The translations under genes were made by a program, and so were the position numbers. Below, in pieces: positions 7,947 to 16,510 of a stretch of 64,000 nucleotides of DNA; position 1 is the stretch's first letter; every line of letters starts with the position of its first letter. Under the pieces are notes generated by a model. It did no database searches, was not told the origin of the DNA, and saw only the letters and a list, made by a program, of their open reading frames with translations. This DNA comes from Roseococcus sp. SYP-B2431 (lineage in GTDB: Bacteria; Pseudomonadota; Alphaproteobacteria; Acetobacterales; Acetobacteraceae), in assembly GCF_004336745.1 (NCBI RefSeq), contig NZ_SJXD01000029.1, positions 1-64,000 on the forward strand, given 5' to 3'.

Positions 7947-9755
7947 TCAGCGGGCTTCCTCCGCCCTTTGGTGCCACTGGCGTGCCTGCTCCGGATCCGG
8001 CCGGATGCCCCGCACGCCGAGGCGGTTCAGCACCTCGGCTTCGAAACTTTGCGCCATGGCCCGGGCGGCGGCCGCGCTCCCTGCCGCCGCCGCCCGCGCG
8101 TAGAGCAGCCGAGCCCCGGAGATATCCCCCCGGGCCAGCATTTCGTCGCCGCGCGCGATGAGCATTGCGATCACGGCCGGGGACAGAGTCGGCGCCGTCG
8201 GCGGGACGGCGACCACGCCGGAGGCCGGCGCGGGCGGGACGGGGACCGCCGGCGCCGGGACCGCCACGACGTTGGCTTCCGGCGCGGGAGGGACCGCCAC
8301 TACGCCGGGCTCCGGCATCGGCGTGGGCACCCGATCGGCCGGGATGGGCACCGCCGAAGGCGGCTCGGCTGGAAGTGGCCCGGCTTGCGGGGCGGGAGGC
8401 GGATCGAGCGCGGGAGTCGGGGCCTCGGCGGGCGCCAGGCGATCCATCGCCGGTTCGGGACTGATCTGGGGCGGCAGGTCCTGCGGAGGATCGGGCGTTA
8501 TGGCCGGCTCGAAGTCCGGGACCGAAGCTTCGGCAATCCGCGGTGCCACGGCGTGCTCCTCGGGCGCGGGCTGGGCGGCGGCGAGTTGCGCGGGAAGGGG
8601 ACGGAGCTCCTCGGCGGGAGGGAGGCGAAGCCGTGCCGCCGACCGCGGCGGCTCGGGGGGAGAGGGCGGGTCCCCCGGTTCCGGCGAAGGCGGGGGCGGA
8701 GCGGCCAGAGGAACGAACAGATCCAGAAGGAGCGCTTCGTCCTCCGGCAAGGGGGCCCAGGCATCCTGGAGGCGCAGCGTCGCGTTCTGCGCGCCGGCCG
8801 GCGCGTTCGGGGGCGGTCCCGTGGCGGGCTCCGCCATGGGCTCCCCAACGGCCGGGACTGCCGCGTCCGCGGCGACGGGCAAGGCCCGGGCGATGCGTCC
8901 TTCCACCTCCGGCGGCTCGGCCGGACCCGCGCGTGGAAGCGAGACGAGGCCAGCCCTCCACCCCTCCGGCCAGGAGAAGTGGTGCGAGAGCCCGATCGCG
9001 GCGGCGAGGCCTGCCGCCAGAAGGAGCCACCAGGCACCCCGCTCTTGCGGGGACGGTCCGGAATGGGCCGGCAGGGCCTCGATGGCCGGTTTCTCCTCAG
9101 GCTCGACCTCCGCCCAGGGCTCCGGGGGCGGGATCCTGGCCTCAGGCTCGGCGACGGGATCCTTGGGCGGTGCGCGCGGAGGCTCGACCGGCTCGGCCTC
9201 CGGAAGGGCGGAAAAGTCCCATTCCTCGCCCGTAGGTGGCGCGCCGAGCGTATCTGGCGCTGCGGATGCCGGCTCCGACTCGGGCCAGGGCGTCTCGACC
9301 GGAGCGGTCCCGGCCCTCGGGACGTGGACCGTCGCTGCCGTTTCCAGCAGTAGGGCCCGCTGCACGAGCGCGATCCATTCCCTTCCCGCGATCTCCATCG
9401 GCGACTGGGACCTGAAGCCCGGATCGAGGACCAGCGACAGCCGCCACAGGTCGTCGACCCCGAGCACGCGGTGGATGACCGGCAGGTGCCCGGGAAAGGC
9501 CTCGGAGAAGCCAACCGCGTCCAGCCTGTCGCGCAGCCGCTGAACCGGTTCCGGATGCGCCCGCAGAAGGTCGACGAGAGCGACGCCAAAACCCGGATGC
9601 GCCAGCGCGAAGTCGATCTCCACCGGCGCCAGGGCCCCGGCGGCTCCGCCGGGCTGCAACACCTCCCATCCCAGCCCGGCGAAGCTTGCCGCCATGGTTT
9701 GCTGGTCGTCGCCGCCGGCGGATGGACCGGGCGTGAGGTCGGAAATTTTCCCCAT
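7947..9755 (-). CDS. proline-rich single-pass membrane protein, unknown function
   Basis: About 602 residues from the chosen ATG at 9755; an in-frame TTG at 9797 would add 14 residues. The N-terminal ~130 residues look globular (EIDFALAHPGFGVALVDLL), faintly like a NERD-type nuclease-related fold without obvious catalytic residues. A Pro/Glu-rich stretch follows, then one membrane segment (WWLLLAAGLAAAIGL), a long Pro/Ala/Val-rich region with repeated VVAVP-P units, and a C-terminal Sel1/TPR-like helical segment (RGDISGARLLYARAAAAG, ending in QARQWHQRAEEAR). The likely topology is a cytoplasmic head with a periplasmic stalk and TPR tip. It directly precedes the TAXI gene, so a shared role is plausible, but I do not recognise the family. 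Confidence 0.7.
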   Translation of the reverse strand: MGKISDLTPGPSAGGDDQQTMAASFAGLGWEVLQPGGAAGALAPVEIDFALAHPGFGVALVDLLRAHPEPVQRLRDRLDAVGFSEAFPGHLPVIHRVLGVDDLWRLSLVLDPGFRSQSPMEIAGREWIALVQRALLLETAATVHVPRAGTAPVETPWPESEPASAAPDTLGAPPTGEEWDFSALPEAEPVEPPRAPPKDPVAEPEARIPPPEPWAEVEPEEKPAIEALPAHSGPSPQERGAWWLLLAAGLAAAIGLSHHFSWPEGWRAGLVSLPRAGPAEPPEVEGRIARALPVAADAAVPAVGEPMAEPATGPPPNAPAGAQNATLRLQDAWAPLPEDEALLLDLFVPLAAPPPPSPEPGDPPSPPEPPRSAARLRLPPAEELRPLPAQLAAAQPAPEEHAVAPRIAEASVPDFEPAITPDPPQDLPPQISPEPAMDRLAPAEAPTPALDPPPAPQAGPLPAEPPSAVPIPADRVPTPMPEPGVVAVPPAPEANVVAVPAPAVPVPPAPASGVVAVPPTAPTLSPAVIAMLIARGDEMLARGDISGARLLYARAAAAGSAAAARAMAQSFEAEVLNRLGVRGIRPDPEQARQWHQRAEEAR

Positions 9756-9926
9756 GAATCCCCGCGGCTCAGCGTCGAAAAGGAAGGCTCCGATCAACGC
9801 AGGCGCAAATCATTTACGTCAGACGAAAGTAACGGCTTCCATAATGCGGATATTATTGAATTCCAGGCAGGTACCGTCAAGAAAATCTGTGGGCATCCAA
9901 CAGATAACAGCATGAAAGCCGACAAA

Positions 9927-9956
9927 CCGGCCGGCGGACGACCATCCGCCGGCCGG
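9927..9956 (-). terminator. hairpin terminator after PEP-CTERM gene 1
   Basis: A 12-bp perfect GC-rich stem (CCGGCCGGCGGA / TCCGCCGGCCGG) with a 6-nt loop lies just past the stop at 9976. On the minus strand it is followed by a short TTT run, so it may terminate only partly. It also separates this gene from the leftward TAXI pair. Confidence 0.65.
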
Positions 9957-9975
9957 CTTCTACGCGACGTCTGGT

Positions 9976-10671
9976 TTACTTGCGGCGCCGGGCGCCCCGC
10001 ACGAAGCCGAAGCCGAGCAGCGCCGAGCCCAGCAGGGCCAGCGAGGCAGGCTCCGGCACGCGGACGATCTGCGCCGAGGATTGCAGGCCGGCGAAGCGGT
10101 CGGTGAAGGTGGCCGTGATCACCACCGTCTCCGAGAAGAGCGCGTTGGTCAGCGCCACATCCGCGAGGATCGGCGGCGAGGCGTTGGTCGGCCCATCCGT
10201 GTAGGTCTGCGTGGCGATCTGGGTCGTGCGCGCGAAGGCGCCGTTGCCGTTGTCGACATAGCTGGTGAGCGTGACGCTATCCACGTTCTCGCCGTTCACC
10301 AGGAAGTTGGAGGTGAAGGTGGTCGCCAGCAACGCGAGCAGGCCGCCGGCCGAGCTGGAACTCAGGCCCGTCTGCGAGAATTCCACCCGGATGGTGTGCG
10401 TGCCGAAGAATCCCTCGCTGGCCGAGATGGTCGTCGTCTGCGCGAGGAGCGAAGGCTCGGCCACGAAGGGCGCGCCGAAGGCCGTCGCCGACACGTTGAA
10501 ATGAGGCGTGGCTCCGCCCGCTGTGAGGGAGCCGTTCGTGGAGGAGGTGGAAAGTCCTCCGACAAGGTTGTTGTCGTCATAGACGCGGAACGACAAGACC
10601 GGCGCTGCCTCGGCGGCGCTGGCGAGGCCGAGGCTTAGCAGGCCAAGTGCCGCAAACAGATACTTCCTCAT
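9976..10671 (-). CDS. PEP-CTERM sorting-signal protein 1
   Basis: 231 residues. A signal peptide (MRKYLFAALGLLSLGLASA) is followed by a Ser/Thr-rich, probably beta-sheet mature domain with no identified activity. The end is a classic PEP-CTERM signal: VPEPASLALL, a hydrophobic segment, and the basic tail RGARRRK. Such proteins cross the inner membrane by Sec and are then processed by an exosortase, here most likely XrtA encoded just downstream. The gene is monocistronic, with a sigma-54-like promoter at 10728-10743 and a hairpin after the stop. In other bacteria PEP-CTERM proteins have been linked to floc or biofilm matrix; a matrix role here is inferred. Confidence 0.9.
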   Translation of the reverse strand: MRKYLFAALGLLSLGLASAAEAAPVLSFRVYDDNNLVGGLSTSSTNGSLTAGGATPHFNVSATAFGAPFVAEPSLLAQTTTISASEGFFGTHTIRVEFSQTGLSSSSAGGLLALLATTFTSNFLVNGENVDSVTLTSYVDNGNGAFARTTQIATQTYTDGPTNASPPILADVALTNALFSETVVITATFTDRFAGLQSSAQIVRVPEPASLALLGSALLGFGFVRGARRRK

Positions 10672-10727
10672 TTGGATAATGCTCCTTGGCTGACAGAAAC
10701 CGCGAAAGCCGCGGCCGCTTTACGGTT

Positions 10728-10743
10728 AGCAAGGTGCATGCCA
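10728..10743 (-). promoter_or_regulatory. sigma-54 (-24/-12) promoter for PEP-CTERM gene 1
   Basis: The minus strand reads TGGCATGCACCTTGCT, 15 of 16 positions matching the RpoN consensus TGGCAC-R-N4-TTGCW, with correct spacing. It lies about 57 bp before the start codon. The window encodes a sigma-54 activator (PrsR) and its kinase (PrsK), and PrsK/PrsR/RpoN control of PEP-CTERM genes is known in floc-forming bacteria. Confidence 0.8.
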
Positions 10744-10826
10744 GGGAATTTTCGTAAGGAAATCAGAATTTTACAACCTCACGGCGCGGCTGTCGGAGTT
10801 TATGTCAAGTTTGCCGACAGGCCGGG

Positions 10827-12293
10827 TCAGCGTCGCGAGCGCGCGGAGGCCTCGTGCGCAAGCCCGTCCTCCTGGAACGCCAGCACGGAGCGAAGAAGGC
10901 GGAGCTCCCGCGCGGGGTCGGCCCCGCCGGAGGGGAGGAGCTCCACGAGGGCGACCACCGGCCGGCCGCCCTGGCCGAGCAGCGCGTTCCGGGCCTGGGT
11001 CGCCCGCGTGCGCAGCCCGTCGCCGGCCGGCGCCCCGTCCAGCCAGGCGCCTACCGCCACGGCCCCCGCACGGTCGCGGCTCTGGCGGCCCTGCCAGCGC
11101 ATGCCCGGCCCGGACACGTCAAAGATCAGCGCCTCGTCGTCGGAGCCGGCGGCCTGCCGGCGCGCGGCGGCGACGGCCGACCAGTTCGTGCCGGGCGCGA
11201 AGAGGATCAGCGACGCCCGGAGAGTCGCCGTGCCGCATCGCAGTTCGAGGCCCTGCGCCTCGCAGCCGGCCGGCGCGGCCAGCCGGGCCGCCTCGCGCCG
11301 TGGCGGCGGATTGGCGGCATCGAGGGCCGAGGCGGCGACCGGCCCGGCGGCGGCGAGGCCGAGGGCCAGCAGCGTCGCCGCGCTGAGGCGAGAGGGGGAG
11401 GGCGGCCTGGGAGGCGCGGCCGGCCTGGGCCGGATCGGCTCCATGCCGTCCTGCCGGAAGGGCAGGCCCGCCAGGATGAGCAACGCCATCACGACTGAGA
11501 AGAAGACCCAGCCATAGACGAGGTGGTCCGCCGCCGCGGCCTCGGCGCTGCCCATGTGATGGCCCATGAGGACGATGGCGAAGGCTCGGACGCCGTTCGC
11601 CGCCAGCGGCACGGCCACCGCCAGCACCATCACCAGCAGTCGCCGCCAGGTGTCGCGGAACATGGAGAGCGCGTAGAGCGCGCCGAAGGCGATGGCCGCG
11701 ATGAGGAAGCGCAATCCGGCGCAGGCCTCGGCGACGAGGAAGGTGCCTTCGGGAATCTCGATCACGAGCCCGTCGGCGTGATGCGGGATCCCGAGCAGCC
11801 GCAGCCCCACCAGGATCATTTCCAGCGTGATGTCCTGCAGCCAGGGCGTGGCGAACTCGCCGAAGGGCACGAGGAAGACGAGATAGGCCAGCGGCGCCGC
11901 CATGGCCCGCACCACACGCCATCCGTGGGTGGCCAGCACCAGGACCCAGACCATGCCGAGCGCCGCCATCTGCCGCGCTTCCATCACGCCCAGCCGTTCC
12001 GCCACGAGCCAGGCGGCCGCGCCGCCCAGCGCGAGCACGGCCGCCGCCGGCATCGGCTCGGGCGCTAGGCCGGCCAGGCGGTCGCGCCGCGTCCGGGCCA
12101 GCCAGCCCGCGATGGGCAGCACGAGCCAGCAATGGCCATAGGCGCTGGACCGGTCCCAGGTGGACACCGCGGCCGCCACCTCGGCGGCGAAGAGCGTCCC
12201 GAGCACCGCGAGGCCCAGGCCCAGCGCGATCAGGCCGCCCTGCCAGGCCGCGAAGCGCGGCAGCGCCAGTCCGGCCGGCCGCGCGAGGCTCAC
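10827..12293 (-). CDS. xrtA: exosortase A with C-terminal EpsI domain
   Basis: 488 residues. The first ~280 form a multi-pass membrane protein with the exosortase catalytic triad in order: Cys191 in AEACAGLRF, Arg236 in ANGVRAF and His257 in ADHLVYGW. A Pro-rich linker near residue 285 leads to a C-terminal soluble domain with one more hydrophobic segment, matching the EpsI extension that defines the XrtA type. Exosortases process PEP-CTERM tails at the inner membrane, and this enzyme probably serves the two PEP-CTERM proteins in the window. The GTG start overlaps the upstream glycosyltransferase stop (GTGA). It is the last gene of a nine-gene leftward operon. Confidence 0.93.
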   Translation of the reverse strand: MSLARPAGLALPRFAAWQGGLIALGLGLAVLGTLFAAEVAAAVSTWDRSSAYGHCWLVLPIAGWLARTRRDRLAGLAPEPMPAAAVLALGGAAAWLVAERLGVMEARQMAALGMVWVLVLATHGWRVVRAMAAPLAYLVFLVPFGEFATPWLQDITLEMILVGLRLLGIPHHADGLVIEIPEGTFLVAEACAGLRFLIAAIAFGALYALSMFRDTWRRLLVMVLAVAVPLAANGVRAFAIVLMGHHMGSAEAAAADHLVYGWVFFSVVMALLILAGLPFRQDGMEPIRPRPAAPPRPPSPSRLSAATLLALGLAAAGPVAASALDAANPPPRREAARLAAPAGCEAQGLELRCGTATLRASLILFAPGTNWSAVAAARRQAAGSDDEALIFDVSGPGMRWQGRQSRDRAGAVAVGAWLDGAPAGDGLRTRATQARNALLGQGGRPVVALVELLPSGGADPARELRLLRSVLAFQEDGLAHEASARSRR

Positions 12294-13507
12294 GCCGGCA
12301 CGCGCTCCCTGGCCCGCGCCGGCGCCAGCGCGCCGTCGAGCCGGAGCAGCGTGGCCCGCCAGTCATGCGTGCCCATCACCGCCAGGCGGCCGGCCGCGCC
12401 GAGTCCGGGGTGCTGGCCGTCGAGCACCTCGCGGACGCGCCGCACCGTTTCGAGGGCGCCGGAGGCGACCAGGAGATCACGCCCGGCCCGCGCCCGCACG
12501 CCCTCGAAGGCCTCCGGCGAGGTGACCACCGGCCGGGCCATCGCCATGGCCTCCAGCACCTTGTTCTGGATCCCGCGCGCGATGCGCAGGGGGGCCACCG
12601 CCACGGCGGCATGGGCGAGGTAGGGGCGCACGTCCGGCACCGTGCCGGTGACATGGACGTTGCGCAGCTGCGCCAGCGCACGGACGGCGGGCGCCGGGTT
12701 GGCGCCGACGATGTGGAACTGCGCGCGGTCGACCATGGGCATCACCTCGCGCGCGAACCAGCAGACCGCCTCCACATTGGGGCGGTAGTCCATGGTTCCG
12801 GTGAAGACGATGGCGCGCGTGCCGGGGGTGAAGGGATTCTCCCGCGGCACGGCGGGGTCGAAGCGGCCCAGGGCCACGCCGTTGTCCACATGGTCCAGCC
12901 GGCCGGCGCATTCGGGGGCGAGCGCGCGGAAATGCTCGGCCTCGGCGGCGGAGACAAAGAGGGTGCGCTCGAAATCGGCCGCCGCCTCGCGCTCGAAGCG
13001 GAGCAGGGTGCGGGCCTCGCGCGCCCAGACCTGCCGCATCGGCGGCCGGGCATCGGCGGCATAGGCGCGCCACTTCTCAGAATCGACGTCCACCATGTCG
13101 AGCACGCGATGCAGGCCGGGCTGCCGCGCGCCCATGACATAGGGCGCCATGGCGGAGGAATAGACGAAGACCGCGTCATGGCGTCCGTGCGCGAGATGCG
13201 CCTCCGTCCAGGCCCGCAGCCCCGGCTCGTGGAACCAGCCGAGGCTGAGCGGCCGCCCGCGGCGCGTCGCGAGCACGGCGCGCGCGGCCGCCTGCAGCCG
13301 GGTGCCGGTCCAGCGCGCCTCGACGGTCTCGCAGACCTCCTTCAGGGCGGGCACATGGTCGAAATCCGCTCGGTCGTCGACGAGGCAGCCGAGGTCCACC
13401 GCCCAGTCCCGTGCCAGATGCTCGAGCATGTGCCAGGCGCGGATCTTGTCCCCCTTGTCGGGCGGAAAGGGGATCCGGTGGCAGAGGAAGAGGAGACGCC
13501 CGCCCAT
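12290..13507 (-). CDS. XrtA/PEP-CTERM-associated glycosyltransferase (TIGR03087 type)
   Basis: 405 residues, GT4/GT-B fold. The start FLCHRIPFPPDKGDKIRAWH is the hallmark of the TIGR03087 glycosyltransferase found in exosortase A loci. The C-terminal half has the donor-binding pattern APLRIARGIQNKVLEAMAMARPVV. It should add one sugar to the lipid-linked repeat unit on the cytoplasmic face; the sugar is unknown. The ATG at 13507 overlaps the upstream FemAB gene by one base (TGATG), and its stop overlaps the xrtA start, so translation is coupled. Confidence 0.9.
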   Translation of the reverse strand: MGGRLLFLCHRIPFPPDKGDKIRAWHMLEHLARDWAVDLGCLVDDRADFDHVPALKEVCETVEARWTGTRLQAAARAVLATRRGRPLSLGWFHEPGLRAWTEAHLAHGRHDAVFVYSSAMAPYVMGARQPGLHRVLDMVDVDSEKWRAYAADARPPMRQVWAREARTLLRFEREAAADFERTLFVSAAEAEHFRALAPECAGRLDHVDNGVALGRFDPAVPRENPFTPGTRAIVFTGTMDYRPNVEAVCWFAREVMPMVDRAQFHIVGANPAPAVRALAQLRNVHVTGTVPDVRPYLAHAAVAVAPLRIARGIQNKVLEAMAMARPVVTSPEAFEGVRARAGRDLLVASGALETVRRVREVLDGQHPGLGAAGRLAVMGTHDWRATLLRLDGALAPARARERVPA

Positions 13508-14604
13508 CAGCCGAGCCCCCGCACGATGGATGGGCCGATGAGGTTGGCGAGGCGGAGCGGCAGCCGCCGCCACGCCTGGATCATGAGCCGGTACTTGGGG
13601 TTGGAGGGGTTGTTCTCCGGCAGGGTCGCGCCGTCCCGCAGCCGGTAGCAGTAGTGCAGCGGCTCGGGCGTGAAGCCCCAGTTGCGCTTGAAGTCGAAGG
13701 CGCCGGTGTCCTTCTTGCTGCGGCCGAAATCGAAGAGCCGCGCGCCGCGCTCGGCGCCGGCGCGGCGCATCACCTCCCAATAGAGGAAGTCGTTGGCCGC
13801 GAGCCCGCGCGCGGCGCGCCCGCCGCCGCCGTAATAGGGCAGCACCTCGTCGCGGAAATGAAAATTCAGCACGGAGGCGACCGGGCGGCCCTCGTGCAGC
13901 ACGGTGGTGACGTCGTGCGCATTGGGAAAGGCCTCCGCCAGCAGCCGGAAGTAACGCCGCGGGAAGACCGGCGTGCCGAGCGCGTGTACCATCTCCGCAT
14001 AGACGCGGTGCAGCACGTCCGTGTCGCTGTTGGACACGCTGGCGAGGCCGTTCTGGATCCCCTTGCGGACCATCGCGCGCTGCTTGCGGGGGATCGCCTT
14101 CAGGTCGGCCTCCGCATCGCCGGTGATGGCGCGGCGGAAAGTATAGTGCAAGGCGGGGCGCTCGGACCAGCCGGGATCGGCCGCGTCCCGCCGGCGGAAT
14201 TCCAGCAGCGGAACGCCGGTCCGCCGCATGAGCGCCAGGGCGTGATCCTCCAGCGCCTGCGCCGCCTCGGGCGTCACGGCCACGGGCCCGCCATAGACGC
14301 AGAAGGGCGTGGAGATCAGTGCGTCGCCGAAGAGCCGGCTGCGCATGCGGGCCAGCGGCAACACGCCGGTGACAACGCCGTCCTGCTCGGCATAGGCGTA
14401 GTGCGTCGCATGTCCGAAGGCCTCGCGAATGACCTTCCGCCAGGCCGGCAGGTGGAAGAAGGTGGCCTCCGGCGTCGTCCGCACGAACACCTCCCACACC
14501 TCCTCGGCGCCCTGCGAGGCGTGATCGTCAAGTTCATGGATGCGCACGGCCGCAGCGGCGCGCGGCGTCCGATTCGGCGCGAGCCTCGGGAGGACCATGC
14601 TCAT
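13507..14604 (-). CDS. FemAB-like protein, XrtA/PEP-CTERM system
   Basis: 365 residues with the two-lobed GNAT/FemAB pattern of the exosortase-associated FemAB family: FFHLPAWRKVIREAFGH, PFCVYGGPVA, PRKQRAMVRKG, a YYGGGGRAARGLAAND motif and FDFGRSKKDTGAFDFKRNWGF near the C-terminus. Family members resemble aminoacyl or acyl transferases that modify cell-envelope polymers; the substrate here is not known. The start is set at the first ATG of ATGAGCATG, just after the deacetylase stop at 14607. The longer open frame upstream overlaps the deacetylase and is a shadow. Confidence 0.88.
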   Translation of the reverse strand: MSMVLPRLAPNRTPRAAAAVRIHELDDHASQGAEEVWEVFVRTTPEATFFHLPAWRKVIREAFGHATHYAYAEQDGVVTGVLPLARMRSRLFGDALISTPFCVYGGPVAVTPEAAQALEDHALALMRRTGVPLLEFRRRDAADPGWSERPALHYTFRRAITGDAEADLKAIPRKQRAMVRKGIQNGLASVSNSDTDVLHRVYAEMVHALGTPVFPRRYFRLLAEAFPNAHDVTTVLHEGRPVASVLNFHFRDEVLPYYGGGGRAARGLAANDFLYWEVMRRAGAERGARLFDFGRSKKDTGAFDFKRNWGFTPEPLHYCYRLRDGATLPENNPSNPKYRLMIQAWRRLPLRLANLIGPSIVRGLG

Positions 14605-14606
14605 CG

Positions 14607-15539
14607 TCAGCTCGCCATCGCGTGCAGCTCGGCGGAGACCGAAGGCGGGCCGATCTCGCCGGCATAGACATCCTCCATGGTGCTCCAGGCGAAGTCGCGC
14701 AGCAGGCGCGCGAGCCGCGGCGGCATGCGGGCCACGCCCGTGTAGTGGCGGAAGCGCGAGAGCCGGTTGGCCTGCCAGACGCGCGGCTGCGCCGCGTCGA
14801 TCTCCCAGGGATGGAAGTAGAAGATGCCCGGCCGCCCCTCGGCCTCGTTCACCTGCCGCAGCCCCGCGCGGAAGAGGCGATAGGGGGCCAGGCGGAACCA
14901 TCCCCCGCCCGAGCAGGGCAGGTTGCGGCCGAAGGCGCGGCAGGTGGTCATCGGCAGCTCCACCACGCCGTCGGGACGCGGGCGGTGCGGCAGGCGCGGG
15001 GTCTCCGGCGAGCCATAGAGGTCGTGGCGCACCGGGAAGACCGAGGAGGAGTAGCGGTAGCCCTCCTCGGCCAGGATGCCGTGCGCCCAGGGCGTCGCGG
15101 GGCCGATGGAGAAGGTCGGAGCGCGGTAGCCGGTCACGGCCACGCCGCCCTGGTCCTCGAGGATCGCGCGGGCGCGCCGGATGTCGGCCCGGAAGGCGGC
15201 GGGGCCGATGCGGTCCACGCGCTCATGCCCGTAGCCATGGCTGGCGAGCTCGTGCCCCGCCTCGACGATGCGGCGGATCAGCCGCGGATAGCGCTCGCCC
15301 ACCCAGCCGAGGGTGAAGAAGGTCGCGCGGATGCCGGCCTCGTCGAAATGCTTCAGCACGGCCTCGGTGTTCGCCTCCACCCGGCAGGCCAGGAAATCCC
15401 ATTCCCCGCGCGGGATCGCATCGGCGAAGCCCTGGACCTGGAACCAGTCCTCCACGTCCACGGTCATGGCGTTTCGGAGATGGGCGGGGGGCGGGCAGAT
15501 GATGGAGGCGACCTCGGGGGTGATCGCGGTGTGTTTCAT
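14607..15539 (-). CDS. XrtA-associated polysaccharide deacetylase (DUF3473)
   Basis: 310 residues. It carries a NodB-type deacetylase domain: TVDVEDWFQV supplies the catalytic and metal-binding acids, SHGYGHE the metal-binding His pair, and YRAPTFSIG the third motif. The C-terminal DUF3473 part contains FYFHPWEID. Family members remove N- or O-acetyl groups from polysaccharide; in this locus the target would be the exported polymer or its lipid-linked repeat. No signal peptide is seen, so it may act in the cytoplasm on intermediates. The start overlaps the preceding ATPase stop (ATGA). Confidence 0.92.
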   Translation of the reverse strand: MKHTAITPEVASIICPPPAHLRNAMTVDVEDWFQVQGFADAIPRGEWDFLACRVEANTEAVLKHFDEAGIRATFFTLGWVGERYPRLIRRIVEAGHELASHGYGHERVDRIGPAAFRADIRRARAILEDQGGVAVTGYRAPTFSIGPATPWAHGILAEEGYRYSSSVFPVRHDLYGSPETPRLPHRPRPDGVVELPMTTCRAFGRNLPCSGGGWFRLAPYRLFRAGLRQVNEAEGRPGIFYFHPWEIDAAQPRVWQANRLSRFRHYTGVARMPPRLARLLRDFAWSTMEDVYAGEIGPPSVSAELHAMAS

Positions 15540-16501
15540 GTTCGGGTCCTCGCGCCGTCGAAGAAGATCTCGGCCAGGCGGTTGAAGATGCGTTCCCGGT
15601 GTCCGGCGTTCCGCTCGAGCGCCTCGACGCGCTGCTGGACGTCGCGGAGCATGTGCTCGTGCTCGCCCGAGGGGCGGCCCGGCCGCGGCAGCGTCGAGCC
15701 GAGATCCTCCTCCAGCTCTAGGGCAGTGGCCTCGACCATGGGTGCGCTCAGCAGCTCCGCCCGCTCCAGCATGCCGCTCAGCAGCACGCGCGAGCAGAGG
15801 CGGTTGATGCGGCGCGGCAGGCCGTCGGAATGGCGATGGACGAGATCCAGCGCGCTCGGCTCCCAGGGCGGATTCTCGTCCCAGCCGACGGCCCGCATGC
15901 GGTGCTTCACATAGGCGTGCGTCTCCTCGCAGGAGAGCGCGCCGAGATGGTAGCTGGCCAGCACGCGCTGGCGGAGCTGGTCGAGGTCGGGGCTGGCCAG
16001 GGTCGCGCGCAGCTGCGGCTGGCCGAGCAGGATGGTCTGCATCGGCGCCTGCCCGCCCTCCGTCACGTTGGAGAGCATGCGCAGCTCCTCCAGCGCGTCG
16101 GTCCTGAGGCCCTGGGCCTCGTCCACGATGAGCAGGAAGCGCCGGTCGCCGGCCCGCAGCGCGGCGGTGATGCCGCGCAGGACGGAAGCCTTGTTGCCGT
16201 CCGGATCCGTGCCGAAGGCGGCGGCGGCGAGGCGCAGCAGGTCGTCGCCCGCCACCTGTGTCGTGCTGATCCGCGCGACGGCGAAGCCGCCCGGATCGAG
16301 CTCCGCGCAGAGCCGCTCGACCAGCGTGGTCTTGCCCGCCCCGACCTCGCCGGTGATCACGACGAAGCCCTCGCGCTGCGCGATGCCGTAGGTCAGGTGC
16401 GCATAGGCGCGCGAATGCACCGTGCTCGGGTAATAGAGCCGCGCATCCGGCGTCATCTGGAAGGGATGCTCCCGCAATCCGTAGAATTCCGTGAGCATCA
16501 T
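15536..16501 (-). CDS. XrtA-associated AAA ATPase (TIGR03015/ExeA-like)
   Basis: 321 residues. The typical ExeA-like start MLTEFYGLREHPFQMTPDA is followed by Walker A (ITGEVGAGKTTL), Walker B (RRFLLIVDEAQGL) and the sensor-like region LLGQPQLRATL. This is the putative secretion ATPase found in nearly all exosortase A loci; its exact mechanical role is not established. It lies 9 bp after the outer-membrane protein gene and overlaps the deacetylase gene by 4 nt. Confidence 0.92.
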   Translation of the reverse strand: MMLTEFYGLREHPFQMTPDARLYYPSTVHSRAYAHLTYGIAQREGFVVITGEVGAGKTTLVERLCAELDPGGFAVARISTTQVAGDDLLRLAAAAFGTDPDGNKASVLRGITAALRAGDRRFLLIVDEAQGLRTDALEELRMLSNVTEGGQAPMQTILLGQPQLRATLASPDLDQLRQRVLASYHLGALSCEETHAYVKHRMRAVGWDENPPWEPSALDLVHRHSDGLPRRINRLCSRVLLSGMLERAELLSAPMVEATALELEEDLGSTLPRPGRPSGEHEHMLRDVQQRVEALERNAGHRERIFNRLAEIFFDGARTRT

Positions 16502-16510
16502 GCTTGTCCC

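Noticed and set aside
8150-8350. Possible tandem repeat or CRISPR-like pattern
   Set aside because: The repeats are uneven GC-rich codons for Pro/Val/Ala units inside the proline-rich protein gene; there are no uniform repeats or spacers, and no cas genes in the window.
7933-9030. Longer N-terminus for the TAXI gene
   Set aside because: The extra 366 codons overlap the proline-rich gene in another frame, and the inner ATG at 7932 has an AGGAG box and a leader sequence.
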